64,000 bases of DNA from Vicinamibacterales bacterium. Lineage in GTDB: Bacteria; Acidobacteriota; Vicinamibacteria; Vicinamibacterales; 2-12-FULL-66-21. The stretch covers positions 144,121 to 208,120 of the forward strand of contig DASSPH010000067.1 in NCBI GenBank assembly GCA_035699745.1, in the 5' to 3' direction. The notes under the pieces were generated by a model. The model saw only the letters and a program-made list of their open reading frames with translations, searched no databases and was not told the DNA's origin. Numbering within the stretch: the stretch's first letter is position 1; each line of letters opens with the position of its first letter. Shown here piece after piece: positions 24,825 to 33,269 of this stretch. A program made the translations under genes and the position numbers.

Positions 24825-27570
24825 CCGGGTGCCGCGCCTCGCGCGCTGGATCCTGCGGCTGGCGGCCGGCGCCGAGCACCGTGACGCGCTCCTGGAGGAT
24901 CTCGCCGAGGAAGCCGCCGACCTGGCGCGGGCGTCGGGACCCGCCGCGGCGCGCCGCTGGATCCGCCGCCAGGCGCTCGCCTCGCTGCGGCCGCTGCTGC
25001 TTCGACGCGCCGAGACCGCCGGCGCCCTCGTGAGGAACGCATCGATGAACGGATGGCGCGGGTTCGGGTCGGACCTCTCGGCGGCGTCGCGCCGGCTGCG
25101 CGACACGCCAGGCTTCACGCTGGTCTGCGTGCTGACGCTCGCCCTCGGGATCGGCGGCAACACCGCGGTCTTCACGCTGATCGACCGCGTGCTGCTCAAG
25201 CCGCTGCCGGTGCCGCGGCCGGCGGAACTGTATCGCGTCGGCGACACCGACGCCTGCTGCGTCAACTCCGGGCTGCAGGGCTCGTTCTCGTTGTTCTCCT
25301 ACGATCTCTACACTCATCTGCGCGACGCGGCGCCGCAGTTCACCGGGCTGGCCGCGTTCCAGGCCAACACCCGCACGGTGACGATCGGGCATGCGGATGG
25401 CGCCACCCCTCCCGAAACGCTGAACGGCGCCTTCGTCTCGGGCAACTACTTTCAGATGTTCGAGCTGGTCCCCGCGGCCGGCCGCCTCATTCATGGCGCA
25501 GACGACGAGCGCGGCGCGCCGGTCGTCGCCGTCCTCAGCCACAACGCCTGGACGCAGCGCTTCCAGTCGCGCGCCGACGCGGTCGGCCGCCGGATCTCGC
25601 TCAACGGCGTACCGGCGACGATCGTCGGCGTTGCGCCGCGCGGCTTCTACGGCGAGTCGCTGCGGCCGGATCCGCCGCAGATCTGGATGGCGATCGCGAG
25701 CGAGCCGCTGCTGCAGCCGGCGGCAAAGCTGCGCGACGGCAGGGGGCAGCACTGGCTGTACGCGATCGGCCGCTTGAAGCCGGACACGGCGATCCCGGCG
25801 CTCGAGTCGCAGTTGACCGCGACGCTGCGCCAGTGGCTCGGCACCATCGACCTGTCCCGGGAACGCGGCGAGATCTCGCGGCAGACCATCACGGTGATTC
25901 CCGCCGCGGCCGGCGTCGACAACCTGCGCAACGCCGTCGCGCCGACGCTTCGGGCGCTGCAATGGCTTGCCGGCGCGGTGCTCCTCATCGCCTGCGCCAA
26001 TCTGGCGAGCCTGCTGCTCGCCAGAGGCACGGCACGGCGGACCGAGACGGCGGTCCGCGTCGCTCTCGGCGCGTCGCGGTTCAGACTGATCGGCCAGTTC
26101 CTGCTCGAGAGCATCCTGCTCGCGTGCGCCGGCGGCGCGGCCGGCCTCGCCGTGTCGTACGTCGGCGCGCGCGTCATCATCAATCTCGCGTTCCGCGGCG
26201 CGACCGACGTGCCCGTCGATCCGACGCCGTCGACGCTCGTCGTCCTCTTCGCCTTCGGCGCCTCGCTGGTGACCGGCGCGCTGTTCGGCGCGGCGCCGGC
26301 GATCGTCGGGTCGCGGACCAGCCCGATCGACGCGCTGCGCGGCGCATCGCGCATTGCGAGCGACCGCGGCGGCCGCCTGCGCGGCTCGCTGATCGCGCTG
26401 CAGGTCGCGCTCTCGCTCGTGCTCATCACCTGCGCGGGGCTGCTGGGGCGCAGCCTGCAGCAGCTCGAGCTGCAGGATTTCGGCGTCGCCATCCCCAGCC
26501 GCTACGTCGTCACCCTGGCGCCGTCGCTGAGCATGGTGACGCCCGAGGAGCTGCCGTCGATGTACGCGCGCATGCAGGAGCAGCTCGCGCGGATCCCCGG
26601 CGTCGTCAACGCCGCGTTCTCGCTGTACGCGCCGATGTCCGGAGACAACTGGTCGACGCGGATCGTGGTCGAGGGGCGCAGCACGCCCGAAGCCGCGTCG
26701 TGGAATCGCGTCAGCCCGCGCTACTTCGAGACGGTCGGCACGCCCCTGCTGCGAGGCCGGGCCTTGACCGAGCAGGACCGTCCCGGATCGCCGCTGGTCG
26801 CGGTGGTCACGCAAGCCTTTGCCGCCCGGTTCTTCGGCACAGCCGATCCGATCGGCCGCCGGATCGGGCAGATCACGCCGGAGATCGAGATCGTCGGCGT
26901 GGTCGCGGACGCGAAGTATCAGGACGGCCGCCGCGCGCCGCGCGAGATGTTCTTTCTGCCGTACCTCCAGGAAACCTCCACCAGCCGCACGCGAGCCGCG
27001 GCTGGCGGCCTGCGCATCGATCGCTCGCACTATCCGCAGGCGATCGTGCTGCAGACCGCCGGTCCGCGGTCGGGCCTCGAGGCCGACGTGCGCCGTGTGC
27101 TCGCGGACGTCGATCGCCGCATCACGGTCCGCTCGCTGGTCTCGATGGAGGAGCAGGTCGCGCGGGCGTTCAGTCTGGATCGGCTCACCGCGCGTCTGAC
27201 CCTGGCGTTCGGTGCGGTCGCGCTGCTGCTGGCGTGCCTCGGCCTCTACGGCGTCACCGCGTACTCGGTGGCGCGGCGCACCCGTGAGATCGGCGTCCGC
27301 ATGGCCGTGGGCGCGTCGCGGGGCCGCGTGGTCGGGACGATCCTCCGTTCGGCGATTGGTCAGGTCGCGGCCGGCGTCGCCATCGGCATGCCGCTGACGT
27401 TGATGGCCGGCCGCATTCTCGCATCGCGTCTGTTCGGCGTCACCGGCCACGACCCGCTGGTGATTGCCGCAGGTCTGGCGCTGCTCGGCGTGTCGGCGGC
27501 GATCGCCGCGCTGCTGCCGGCGGCGCGCGCCGCAACAATGGATCCGGTCCGGGCGCTGCGGATTGAATAA
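24817..27570 (+). CDS. ADOP-family MacB-type permease with prefix domain
   Basis: 917 residues. The prefix domain (residues 1-75, PRLARWILRLAAGAEHRDAL, LEDLAEEAADLARASG) differs from the RELDxEL type of the other copies and matches the second prefix class. Helix 1 carries LTLALGIGGNTAVFTLIDRV. The middle FtsX pair carries LQWLAGAVLLIACANLASLL and TETAVRVALGASRFRLIGQF. The last block is CLGLYGVTAYSVARRTREIG with VRMAVGASRGRVVGTIL, and the tail is LLPAARAATMDPVRALRIE. It overlaps the PadR gene by 8 bases, so the two are translated together. No ATPase is nearby. Confidence 0.92.
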   Translation: MPDRVPRLARWILRLAAGAEHRDALLEDLAEEAADLARASGPAAARRWIRRQALASLRPLLLRRAETAGALVRNASMNGWRGFGSDLSAASRRLRDTPGFTLVCVLTLALGIGGNTAVFTLIDRVLLKPLPVPRPAELYRVGDTDACCVNSGLQGSFSLFSYDLYTHLRDAAPQFTGLAAFQANTRTVTIGHADGATPPETLNGAFVSGNYFQMFELVPAAGRLIHGADDERGAPVVAVLSHNAWTQRFQSRADAVGRRISLNGVPATIVGVAPRGFYGESLRPDPPQIWMAIASEPLLQPAAKLRDGRGQHWLYAIGRLKPDTAIPALESQLTATLRQWLGTIDLSRERGEISRQTITVIPAAAGVDNLRNAVAPTLRALQWLAGAVLLIACANLASLLLARGTARRTETAVRVALGASRFRLIGQFLLESILLACAGGAAGLAVSYVGARVIINLAFRGATDVPVDPTPSTLVVLFAFGASLVTGALFGAAPAIVGSRTSPIDALRGASRIASDRGGRLRGSLIALQVALSLVLITCAGLLGRSLQQLELQDFGVAIPSRYVVTLAPSLSMVTPEELPSMYARMQEQLARIPGVVNAAFSLYAPMSGDNWSTRIVVEGRSTPEAASWNRVSPRYFETVGTPLLRGRALTEQDRPGSPLVAVVTQAFAARFFGTADPIGRRIGQITPEIEIVGVVADAKYQDGRRAPREMFFLPYLQETSTSRTRAAAGGLRIDRSHYPQAIVLQTAGPRSGLEADVRRVLADVDRRITVRSLVSMEEQVARAFSLDRLTARLTLAFGAVALLLACLGLYGVTAYSVARRTREIGVRMAVGASRGRVVGTILRSAIGQVAAGVAIGMPLTLMAGRILASRLFGVTGHDPLVIAAGLALLGVSAAIAALLPAARAATMDPVRALRIE

Positions 27571-27585
27571 TGCGTAGAATCGGAT

Positions 27586-28449
27586 ATGGGCCCACCCGGC
27601 AGGACGATCGCGGCGGACGATAGCGCCGCGCTGCACATCCTCGAAGCCAGGCTGCAGGCGCTGCTGCCGCAGGAATACCAGGGCTCGTACGACGAGGTCG
27701 AGCCGGTGCCGATGGGATCGGCGGGCTTGAAGTACGACGCCGACGGGCAGGTCGCGTGGAACGAGATCTGGCAGACGTTCTGCGACCTTGCGCTCGCCGG
27801 CGGCCCGCCGCACAAGGGGCGTCTCCTCCTGCCCGGCGCCGCCGACGCCATCGCCGCCGAGCCCGATCGCTACGCCGCCGTGACGGGGGAGATCTGCAGA
27901 GGGATCTCACTGGCGACCGGGCTGCCCTCGGAGCCGTCGGCCGAACCGGGCTGGATTCATGTCGGCTGCGACAGTGCGGGCATGGCGGGCTGGCTGCTGC
28001 GGGCGATCGCGATGGAGAACGTCGCCGTCCGTGCCGACGACAGCGTGCTCGATCTTCCCGCCGCGCCGGCATACCGCCTCGAGAAGGAAATCAAGAACGT
28101 CGTCACGGTGATCGCGAAGACCTGCCACTACTGGGCCGGGCACATGTGGTGCTTCGAGCAGCGGGCGATCGCGGACCTGTTCGCCGAGATGGACGCGGAA
28201 TCGCCGCTGCTCGTGCCGTCGTACCCGAATCCCGACTGGATCGGCGTGCCGTGCCCGAACGTCCGCAGCGCCGTCTGGATGACGCGCATCCTGGTCGCCG
28301 GCAACGTGCTCGCGCGGCGCGAGGACACGGTGCTGCTGGTTCCGGTCGACCCGGTTCGCGATCCGCACGCCACCGCGGTGCAGGCGGCGGTGGCCCGGGC
28401 GCGACGACTCGCGGTGCTGAAAGGGCTCGTCGAGCCCCCGGCCGGCTGA
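27586..28449 (+). CDS. Conserved protein of unknown function
   Basis: 287 residues, no signal peptide or membrane segment. I do not recognise a named family. Segments that look strongly conserved are VEPVPMGSAGLKYDADGQVA, WNEIWQTFCDLALAGGPPHK, GWIHVGCDSAGMAGWLLRAI and the long KEIKNVVTVIAKTCHYWAGH, which combines lysines, cysteine and histidines and could be an active or metal site. It starts 15 bases after the ADOP stop and is probably on the same transcript, but that is a weak hint to function. The next gene follows after 131 bases. Confidence 0.75.
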   Translation: MGPPGRTIAADDSAALHILEARLQALLPQEYQGSYDEVEPVPMGSAGLKYDADGQVAWNEIWQTFCDLALAGGPPHKGRLLLPGAADAIAAEPDRYAAVTGEICRGISLATGLPSEPSAEPGWIHVGCDSAGMAGWLLRAIAMENVAVRADDSVLDLPAAPAYRLEKEIKNVVTVIAKTCHYWAGHMWCFEQRAIADLFAEMDAESPLLVPSYPNPDWIGVPCPNVRSAVWMTRILVAGNVLARREDTVLLVPVDPVRDPHATAVQAAVARARRLAVLKGLVEPPAG

Positions 28450-28580
28450 CCCCCGGATTCCCTCGGAAATCGCTTCCCTCGTCCGTCTCCTGATCTGGCT
28501 GTTCGCTTCGCCCTGCCTGGCCGTTAAGGCGTGTAGGCATTGCAGAGCGCAACCGGCAGTGGTGTGCGAAGGGGGCGCAG

Positions 28581-30332
28581 ATGAGCGCAGAATTTCAGGT
28601 CGTCGGCGGCAACTCGAAGGCGCCTTTCACGCTGAAGGTGCACAGGGGCGACGGTATGGCGCTGCTCGCCATGAACTGGCGCCACGGGCGCCCGCCGCGG
28701 AACTTCGTGGGGTTTGCCATCGAATTCCGCGAACCGGACAGCGACAAGTTCTGGGCGGTCAGGAACCGGATCGGGTTCCCCGGGCAGCGCAGGAAGTTCT
28801 CCGACCCGCCGGTGGAAAGCACCATGGCGCCGATTCAGAAGTTCCGGTGGGTGCACTTCCCCGGGAACGCCGAGAAGCCGGGCAAGTTCACCTACCGGAT
28901 CACCCCGATGTTCATGGACGAGGGTGGCGCGTTGAGCAAGGGGGAGGCGCAGACGGCTTCGATCGCGCTGATGCGCGAGACGCTGCCGGGGCAGGTGAAC
29001 GTGTCGTTCACGCGCGGCTACGTCTCGTCGCAGGCCTTCGTGCAGCGGTTCGCCCCCGACCGCGTGCTCTCCACCCTGATACCGGACGGGTCGCACGAGG
29101 GACTGGATTTCACGCCCACGCACAAGCACGCGAAAGAAGCGCACGAGTGGATGGGATTCGAGGCCCGATCGGTGATCCACGAGCTGCTCGACGAGGCCAT
29201 CAGCAGGAAGGCGGAGGTTCGCGCCATCGCGTTCGATCTGAACCTGCCGGAGATCCTGGCGCCGCTCGTCAAGCTCAAGTCGCGGCTGAAGATCATCATC
29301 GACGATTCCGCCTCGCACAAGGCGGCGAAGGGGCCGGAGAGTCAGGCGGCGGCGAAGCTGAAGGCGTCGGCCGGGCCGGCCAACGTCAAGCGCCAGCATC
29401 TCGGCAGCCTGCAGCATCACAAGTCCATCGCGGTGCGCGGCAGCGGCATCAACAAGGTGCTGTTCGGCTCGACCAACTTCAGTTGGCGCGGCTTCTACGT
29501 GCAGTCGAACAACGCGGTGGTCGTCAACAGCAGGAAGGCCGTGGACGACTACTTCGCGAGCTTCGACGCCTATTTCAGCGCCAGGCGGACCCCCGACTTT
29601 CAGAAGTCTCCGTCCGCGAAGACGTGGCACACGCTCGGCGTGCCCGGTCTCACCGCGAAGGTCGGCTATTCGCCGCACATCGCGAAGAAGGGTCTCCTGG
29701 CGGACGTCGGCAGGGACATCGCAAAGGCGAAGTCGTCCGTCCTGTTCTCGCTCGCGTTCCTCGGCCAGACGACGAAGGGGCCGATCGGTCCTGCTCTCGG
29801 CAGGCAGATCAAGAGCCCGAAGGTGCACACGCTCGGGATTGCCGATGCCAACGTGAAGGCCGGGAACCTGGGCGTCGAAGTGATCACGCCCGACAACAAG
29901 CGCCGCATCGTCCGCTCGGCGGCGCTGACCGGCAACGTGCCGGCGCCGTTCAGCACCGAGCCGTCCGGCCTCTCGGGGAGCAAGGGGCAGCATCGCGGCA
30001 CCCGCATGCATCACAAGTTCGTGGTGATCGACTTCGACACGGCTGACGCGCGCGTCTACTTCGGTTCGTACAACTTCTCCGTGCCGGCCGACGAGAAGAA
30101 CGGCGAGAACCTGGTGATGATCAAGGACCGCGCCGTCGCGACGAGCTTCATGATCGAGGCGGTGCGGCTCTACGATCACTATCGTTTCCGCACCGTACAG
30201 GAAGACGCCAGGGACAGGAAGCGCAAGGTGATTACGCTGCAGCGGCCTCCCGCAAAGCCGTCGCAGAAGCCCTGGTGGCAGAAGGACTGGGACGATCCCA
30301 TCCGCGCGCGCGATCGCGTGCTGTTCGCCTGA
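28581..30332 (+). CDS. Phospholipase D-like protein with one complete HKD motif
   Basis: 583 residues, no signal peptide. Two PLD-type domains: the first motif is LQHHKSIAVRGSG (His279, Lys281, but Arg286 where the family has Asp), followed by LFGSTNFSWRG; the second is RMHHKFVVIDFD (His477, Lys479, Asp484), followed by YFGSYNFS. Paired motifs form one active site in this superfamily, so activity is possible although the first is degenerate. Residues 1-140 form an extra N-terminal beta-rich region (GFAIEFREPDSDKFWAVRNR). Nuclease and phospholipase roles cannot be separated here. A G-rich stretch (GGGGGCG) precedes the ATG. A strong hairpin follows the stop. Confidence 0.85.
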   Translation: MSAEFQVVGGNSKAPFTLKVHRGDGMALLAMNWRHGRPPRNFVGFAIEFREPDSDKFWAVRNRIGFPGQRRKFSDPPVESTMAPIQKFRWVHFPGNAEKPGKFTYRITPMFMDEGGALSKGEAQTASIALMRETLPGQVNVSFTRGYVSSQAFVQRFAPDRVLSTLIPDGSHEGLDFTPTHKHAKEAHEWMGFEARSVIHELLDEAISRKAEVRAIAFDLNLPEILAPLVKLKSRLKIIIDDSASHKAAKGPESQAAAKLKASAGPANVKRQHLGSLQHHKSIAVRGSGINKVLFGSTNFSWRGFYVQSNNAVVVNSRKAVDDYFASFDAYFSARRTPDFQKSPSAKTWHTLGVPGLTAKVGYSPHIAKKGLLADVGRDIAKAKSSVLFSLAFLGQTTKGPIGPALGRQIKSPKVHTLGIADANVKAGNLGVEVITPDNKRRIVRSAALTGNVPAPFSTEPSGLSGSKGQHRGTRMHHKFVVIDFDTADARVYFGSYNFSVPADEKNGENLVMIKDRAVATSFMIEAVRLYDHYRFRTVQEDARDRKRKVITLQRPPAKPSQKPWWQKDWDDPIRARDRVLFA

Positions 30333-30357
30333 CGCGGCCGCCCCGTGTCCCCGATCG

Positions 30358-30393
30358 GGCGATGCGGCTGGAGCACACCCCAGCCGTATCGCC
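30358..30393 (+). terminator. Hairpin terminator after the phospholipase D-like gene
   Basis: GGCGATGCGGCTGG and CCAGCCGTATCGCC form a 14-base stem with one G-U pair around an 8-base loop, ending in TTGGT and not in a long T-run. It separates the PLD-like gene from the BACON-repeat gene 61 bases downstream. Confidence 0.55.
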
Positions 30394-30454
30394 TTGGTAG
30401 GAACTTTGAAGGCGTTCGTCCTCGCATCGCGCTCGGACCTGAGCGTTTTCACGG

Positions 30455-32860
30455 ATGGCTCCTGCCAGGTCGATCTGCCGCGTTTTCCTGCACAGCGCCG
30501 CTGCTGTCGTTTCCGCGTGGCTGCTCGCAGGCTGCGGATCGTCCGTCAGCACTTCCACATCGCCCTCCGCCATTTCCAAATGTGCGGTCACGTTCGACGC
30601 ACCCGCTGCGGCGCTGCCCGCCGGCGGCGGCACGGCTCAGATTGCGGTAAAGGCCGAGCGCGAGTGCCCGTGGACGGCGGAAGCGAGCGACGCCTGGCTC
30701 AGCATCACCGCAGGCCGCTCGGGGCAGGGGAATGGAACTGTCGAGGTCGCCGCCGCACCGAATGGCGATCCGGTGGTGCGCACGGGCGGCATCATGCTGA
30801 ACGGATCGCGCGCCCAGATCACGCAGGCCGCGTCGGAGTGCAAGTACACGCTCTCGGCCGGGTCCGCGTCGTTCGGCGCGGCCGGCGGCTCGGGCGCCGT
30901 GGACGTCCGCGCGTCGAGCGCGCTCTGCGCCTGGACCGCGGCGTCGAACGGCGACTGGATCTCCATCACCTCGGGCGCGAGCGGGAAGGGTTCGGCCACG
31001 GTGTCGTTCACCGTCGCGCCGGCCGCCGGCCCGCCCCGCTCCGGCACCCTGACGATCGCCGGGCTGCCCTTCGAGATCACGCAGTCCGAAGGCTGCACGT
31101 TTGCGATCGCCCCCTCGACATTCGCCGCCGGATCGGCCGGCGCCTCGGGGGCCGTGGCGGTGACGGCCCCCGCCGGGTGTCCGTGGACCACGTCGAACAG
31201 TGTGAGCTGGATCACGCTCGCGGCGACGTCGGGGACCGGCAGCGGGGCGGTCGGGTTCACGGTGGCGGCGACGACCGGTCCGACGCGCACTGGAACACTG
31301 ACCATCGCCGGTCTGCCGTTCACCGTCACGCAGTCACCCGGATGCAGCTACGACGTCTCGCCGCTGAACCACGCCGTGGATCCGAGCGGCGGCGCGCGCA
31401 CCGTCACCGTCGGTGCGGCGGCCGGATGCGCCTGGACGGCGTCGAGCAGCGTGCCATGGATCACGATCACCGCGGGCACCAGCGGCAGCGGCGCCGGCAG
31501 CGTCACGTTCGCCGTCGCCCCGACGACCGGTCCGTCGCGTACGGGTACGCTCGCGGTCGGCGGTCAGACCGTGACCGTGGTGCAAAGCCAGGGCTGCACG
31601 TTCGCGATCTCGCCCGAGACGCAGTCGATGCCTGCGGCCGGCGGCGACGGGCGCGTGACGGTGACGGCGGGCGCCGGCTGCGCCTGGACGGCGACGAGCG
31701 GCGCGCCGTGGATCGCGATCGTGTCCGGCGCGACCGGCAGCGGCGACGGCAGCGTGAGCTTCAAGGTCGCGGCAACCACGGGTCCGGCGCGCACCGGCAC
31801 GCTGACGATTGCCGGACGCACCTTCACGCTCAATCAGGGCGCGGACTGTACGATCGCGCTCTCCGCCACGTCCGCGACGCAGCCCGCCGCCGGCGGCAGC
31901 GGCGAGTTCGACGTGCGGACGGCGGCGGGATGCGGCTGGACGGCGTCGAGCCAGACACCGTGGCTGACCGTCACCGGCGGCAGCAGCGGCGACGGCAACG
32001 GCACCGTGCGCTACAGCGCGGCGCCCAACACGGGGCCGCAGCGGACGGGCACCATCAGTGCCGGCGGGCAGCTCTTCACGGTGCAGCAGACCGGCGGCTG
32101 CACCTACGCGATCTCGCCGCGGGAGCAGAACGTGCCGTCCGCCGGCGGCCCGGGATCGTTCGACGTCGCCACGGCCGGAGGCTGCGCATGGACAGCGACG
32201 TCGAGCGCGCCGTGGATCTCCGTTACATCGGGCGGCAGCGGAAACGGCCCGGGAGCGGTGCAGTTCACCGTGGCCGCAAATACCGCCGGCGCCCGCAGCG
32301 GCACGATTGGCGCCGGCGGCCAGACGTTCACCGTGACGCAGGCTGCGGCCTGCAGTCCCGCGGTCGCGCCGGAGGCCATCACTGTCCCGCCGTCCGGCGG
32401 CCCGCAGAACGTCACCGTGACGGCCGCCGCGGAGTGCCCGTGGACGGCCGTCAGCAACGCCGCGTGGATTGCGGTCACCGCCGGCGCGAGCGGATCGGGC
32501 AGCGGCGCCGTGCAGCTCGACGTCCAGCCAAACGCTGGTCCGGCACGGAACGGAACGGCGACAGTCGCGGGCAGGACGGTCGGCATCACTCAGGAGAGCG
32601 GCTGCACGTTCTCCATCGCGCCCGCCACGCAGCCCGCCGCAGCGGCGGGTGGGACCGGATCCGTCGCCGTCACCGCCGGCGCCGGCTGCGGCTGGACGGC
32701 CGTCAGCAACGCCCCGTGGATCACGGTGACCAAGGGGGCAGGCGGATCCGGCGCCGGCAGCGTCGAGTTCAGCGTCGACGCCAACGCGACCGGCGCCGCC
32801 CGCACCGGCACGATCACCATCGCCGGACAGACGTTCACGCTCGAACAAGCCGGATCCTGA
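30455..32860 (+). CDS. Lipoprotein with nine tandem BACON-like domains
   Basis: 801 residues. The lipoprotein signal ends in LLAGC (Cys27). From residue 43 the protein is nine tandem copies of an approximately 84-residue unit. Each begins Cys-x-hydrophobic (CTFAISPE type), has a glycine-rich turn (AAGGSG), a CxWTA core with a following W-I/L (CAWTATSSAPWISVT type), SGxGSGSVxFxVAxNTGPxR, and ends GTLTIAGxTFTVTQ. This is the BACON/viral-like Ig pattern that often binds glycans or mucins or acts as a stalk in surface proteins. The two cysteines per repeat could pair. There is no catalytic domain. The likely role is an outer-membrane or surface adhesive stalk. Confidence 0.85.
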   Translation: MAPARSICRVFLHSAAAVVSAWLLAGCGSSVSTSTSPSAISKCAVTFDAPAAALPAGGGTAQIAVKAERECPWTAEASDAWLSITAGRSGQGNGTVEVAAAPNGDPVVRTGGIMLNGSRAQITQAASECKYTLSAGSASFGAAGGSGAVDVRASSALCAWTAASNGDWISITSGASGKGSATVSFTVAPAAGPPRSGTLTIAGLPFEITQSEGCTFAIAPSTFAAGSAGASGAVAVTAPAGCPWTTSNSVSWITLAATSGTGSGAVGFTVAATTGPTRTGTLTIAGLPFTVTQSPGCSYDVSPLNHAVDPSGGARTVTVGAAAGCAWTASSSVPWITITAGTSGSGAGSVTFAVAPTTGPSRTGTLAVGGQTVTVVQSQGCTFAISPETQSMPAAGGDGRVTVTAGAGCAWTATSGAPWIAIVSGATGSGDGSVSFKVAATTGPARTGTLTIAGRTFTLNQGADCTIALSATSATQPAAGGSGEFDVRTAAGCGWTASSQTPWLTVTGGSSGDGNGTVRYSAAPNTGPQRTGTISAGGQLFTVQQTGGCTYAISPREQNVPSAGGPGSFDVATAGGCAWTATSSAPWISVTSGGSGNGPGAVQFTVAANTAGARSGTIGAGGQTFTVTQAAACSPAVAPEAITVPPSGGPQNVTVTAAAECPWTAVSNAAWIAVTAGASGSGSGAVQLDVQPNAGPARNGTATVAGRTVGITQESGCTFSIAPATQPAAAAGGTGSVAVTAGAGCGWTAVSNAPWITVTKGAGGSGAGSVEFSVDANATGAARTGTITIAGQTFTLEQAGS

Positions 32861-32886
32861 CGCCGCGCCGGGACCCGGCCGATCGG

Positions 32887-32916
32887 TTGACTGCCAACAC
32901 CTTGGAGGTGTAGGCT
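32887..32916 (+). promoter_or_regulatory. PadR promoter with palindrome between -35 and -10
   Basis: TTGACT (32887-32892) and TAGGCT (32911-32916) are 18 bases apart; the start point would be about 32923, two bases before the PadR ATG. The palindrome ACACCT-TGG-AGGTGT (32897-32911) fills the space between the boxes. The sequence differs from the other PadR palindromes in the window. Confidence 0.55.
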
Positions 32917-32924
32917 CCCAACAC

Positions 32925-33269
32925 ATGACACCCGACAAGAGCGACGTGCTCTACGGCACCCTCGGCTTGATGGTCGTCAAGACCCTCGAGGCCCTCGGGC
33001 CGTTGCACGGCTACCGCATCGCCCGGCGGATCGAGCAGATCAGCGGCAACCAGCTCGCGCTCAACCAGGGCACCCTGTATCCGGCGCTGCTCAAGCTCGA
33101 GCAGATGGGGTGGATCTCGTCGAGGTGGGGCACCTCCGAGACCGGCCGGCGGGTCAAGGTCTACGCGCTGACCCGCGCCGGACGGAAACAGCTCGCCAGG
33201 GAAGAAGCCCAATGGCAGCGTGCCGCGGGCATCGTCGAGCGCTTCCTCAAGATCCCGGAAGGCTCGTGA
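32925..33269 (+). CDS. PadR-family transcriptional regulator
   Basis: 114 residues: VLYGTLGLMVVKTLEALGPL, HGYRIARRIEQISGN, ALNQGTLYPALLKLEQMGWI, RRVKVYALTRAGRKQLA. A classic ADOP-linked PadR. The TGA overlaps the GTG start of the downstream permease (GTGA at 33266-33269), so translation is coupled. No clear ribosome-binding site precedes the ATG, and the promoter spacing predicts a leader of about 2 bases. It probably represses itself and the permease. Confidence 0.92.
   Translation: MTPDKSDVLYGTLGLMVVKTLEALGPLHGYRIARRIEQISGNQLALNQGTLYPALLKLEQMGWISSRWGTSETGRRVKVYALTRAGRKQLAREEAQWQRAAGIVERFLKIPEGS

Noticed and set aside
30500..32860. CRISPR-like or satellite array
   Set aside because: The periodicity of about 250 bases is the coding sequence of protein repeats, with no conserved short repeats or spacers. 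No CRISPR array was seen anywhere in the window.
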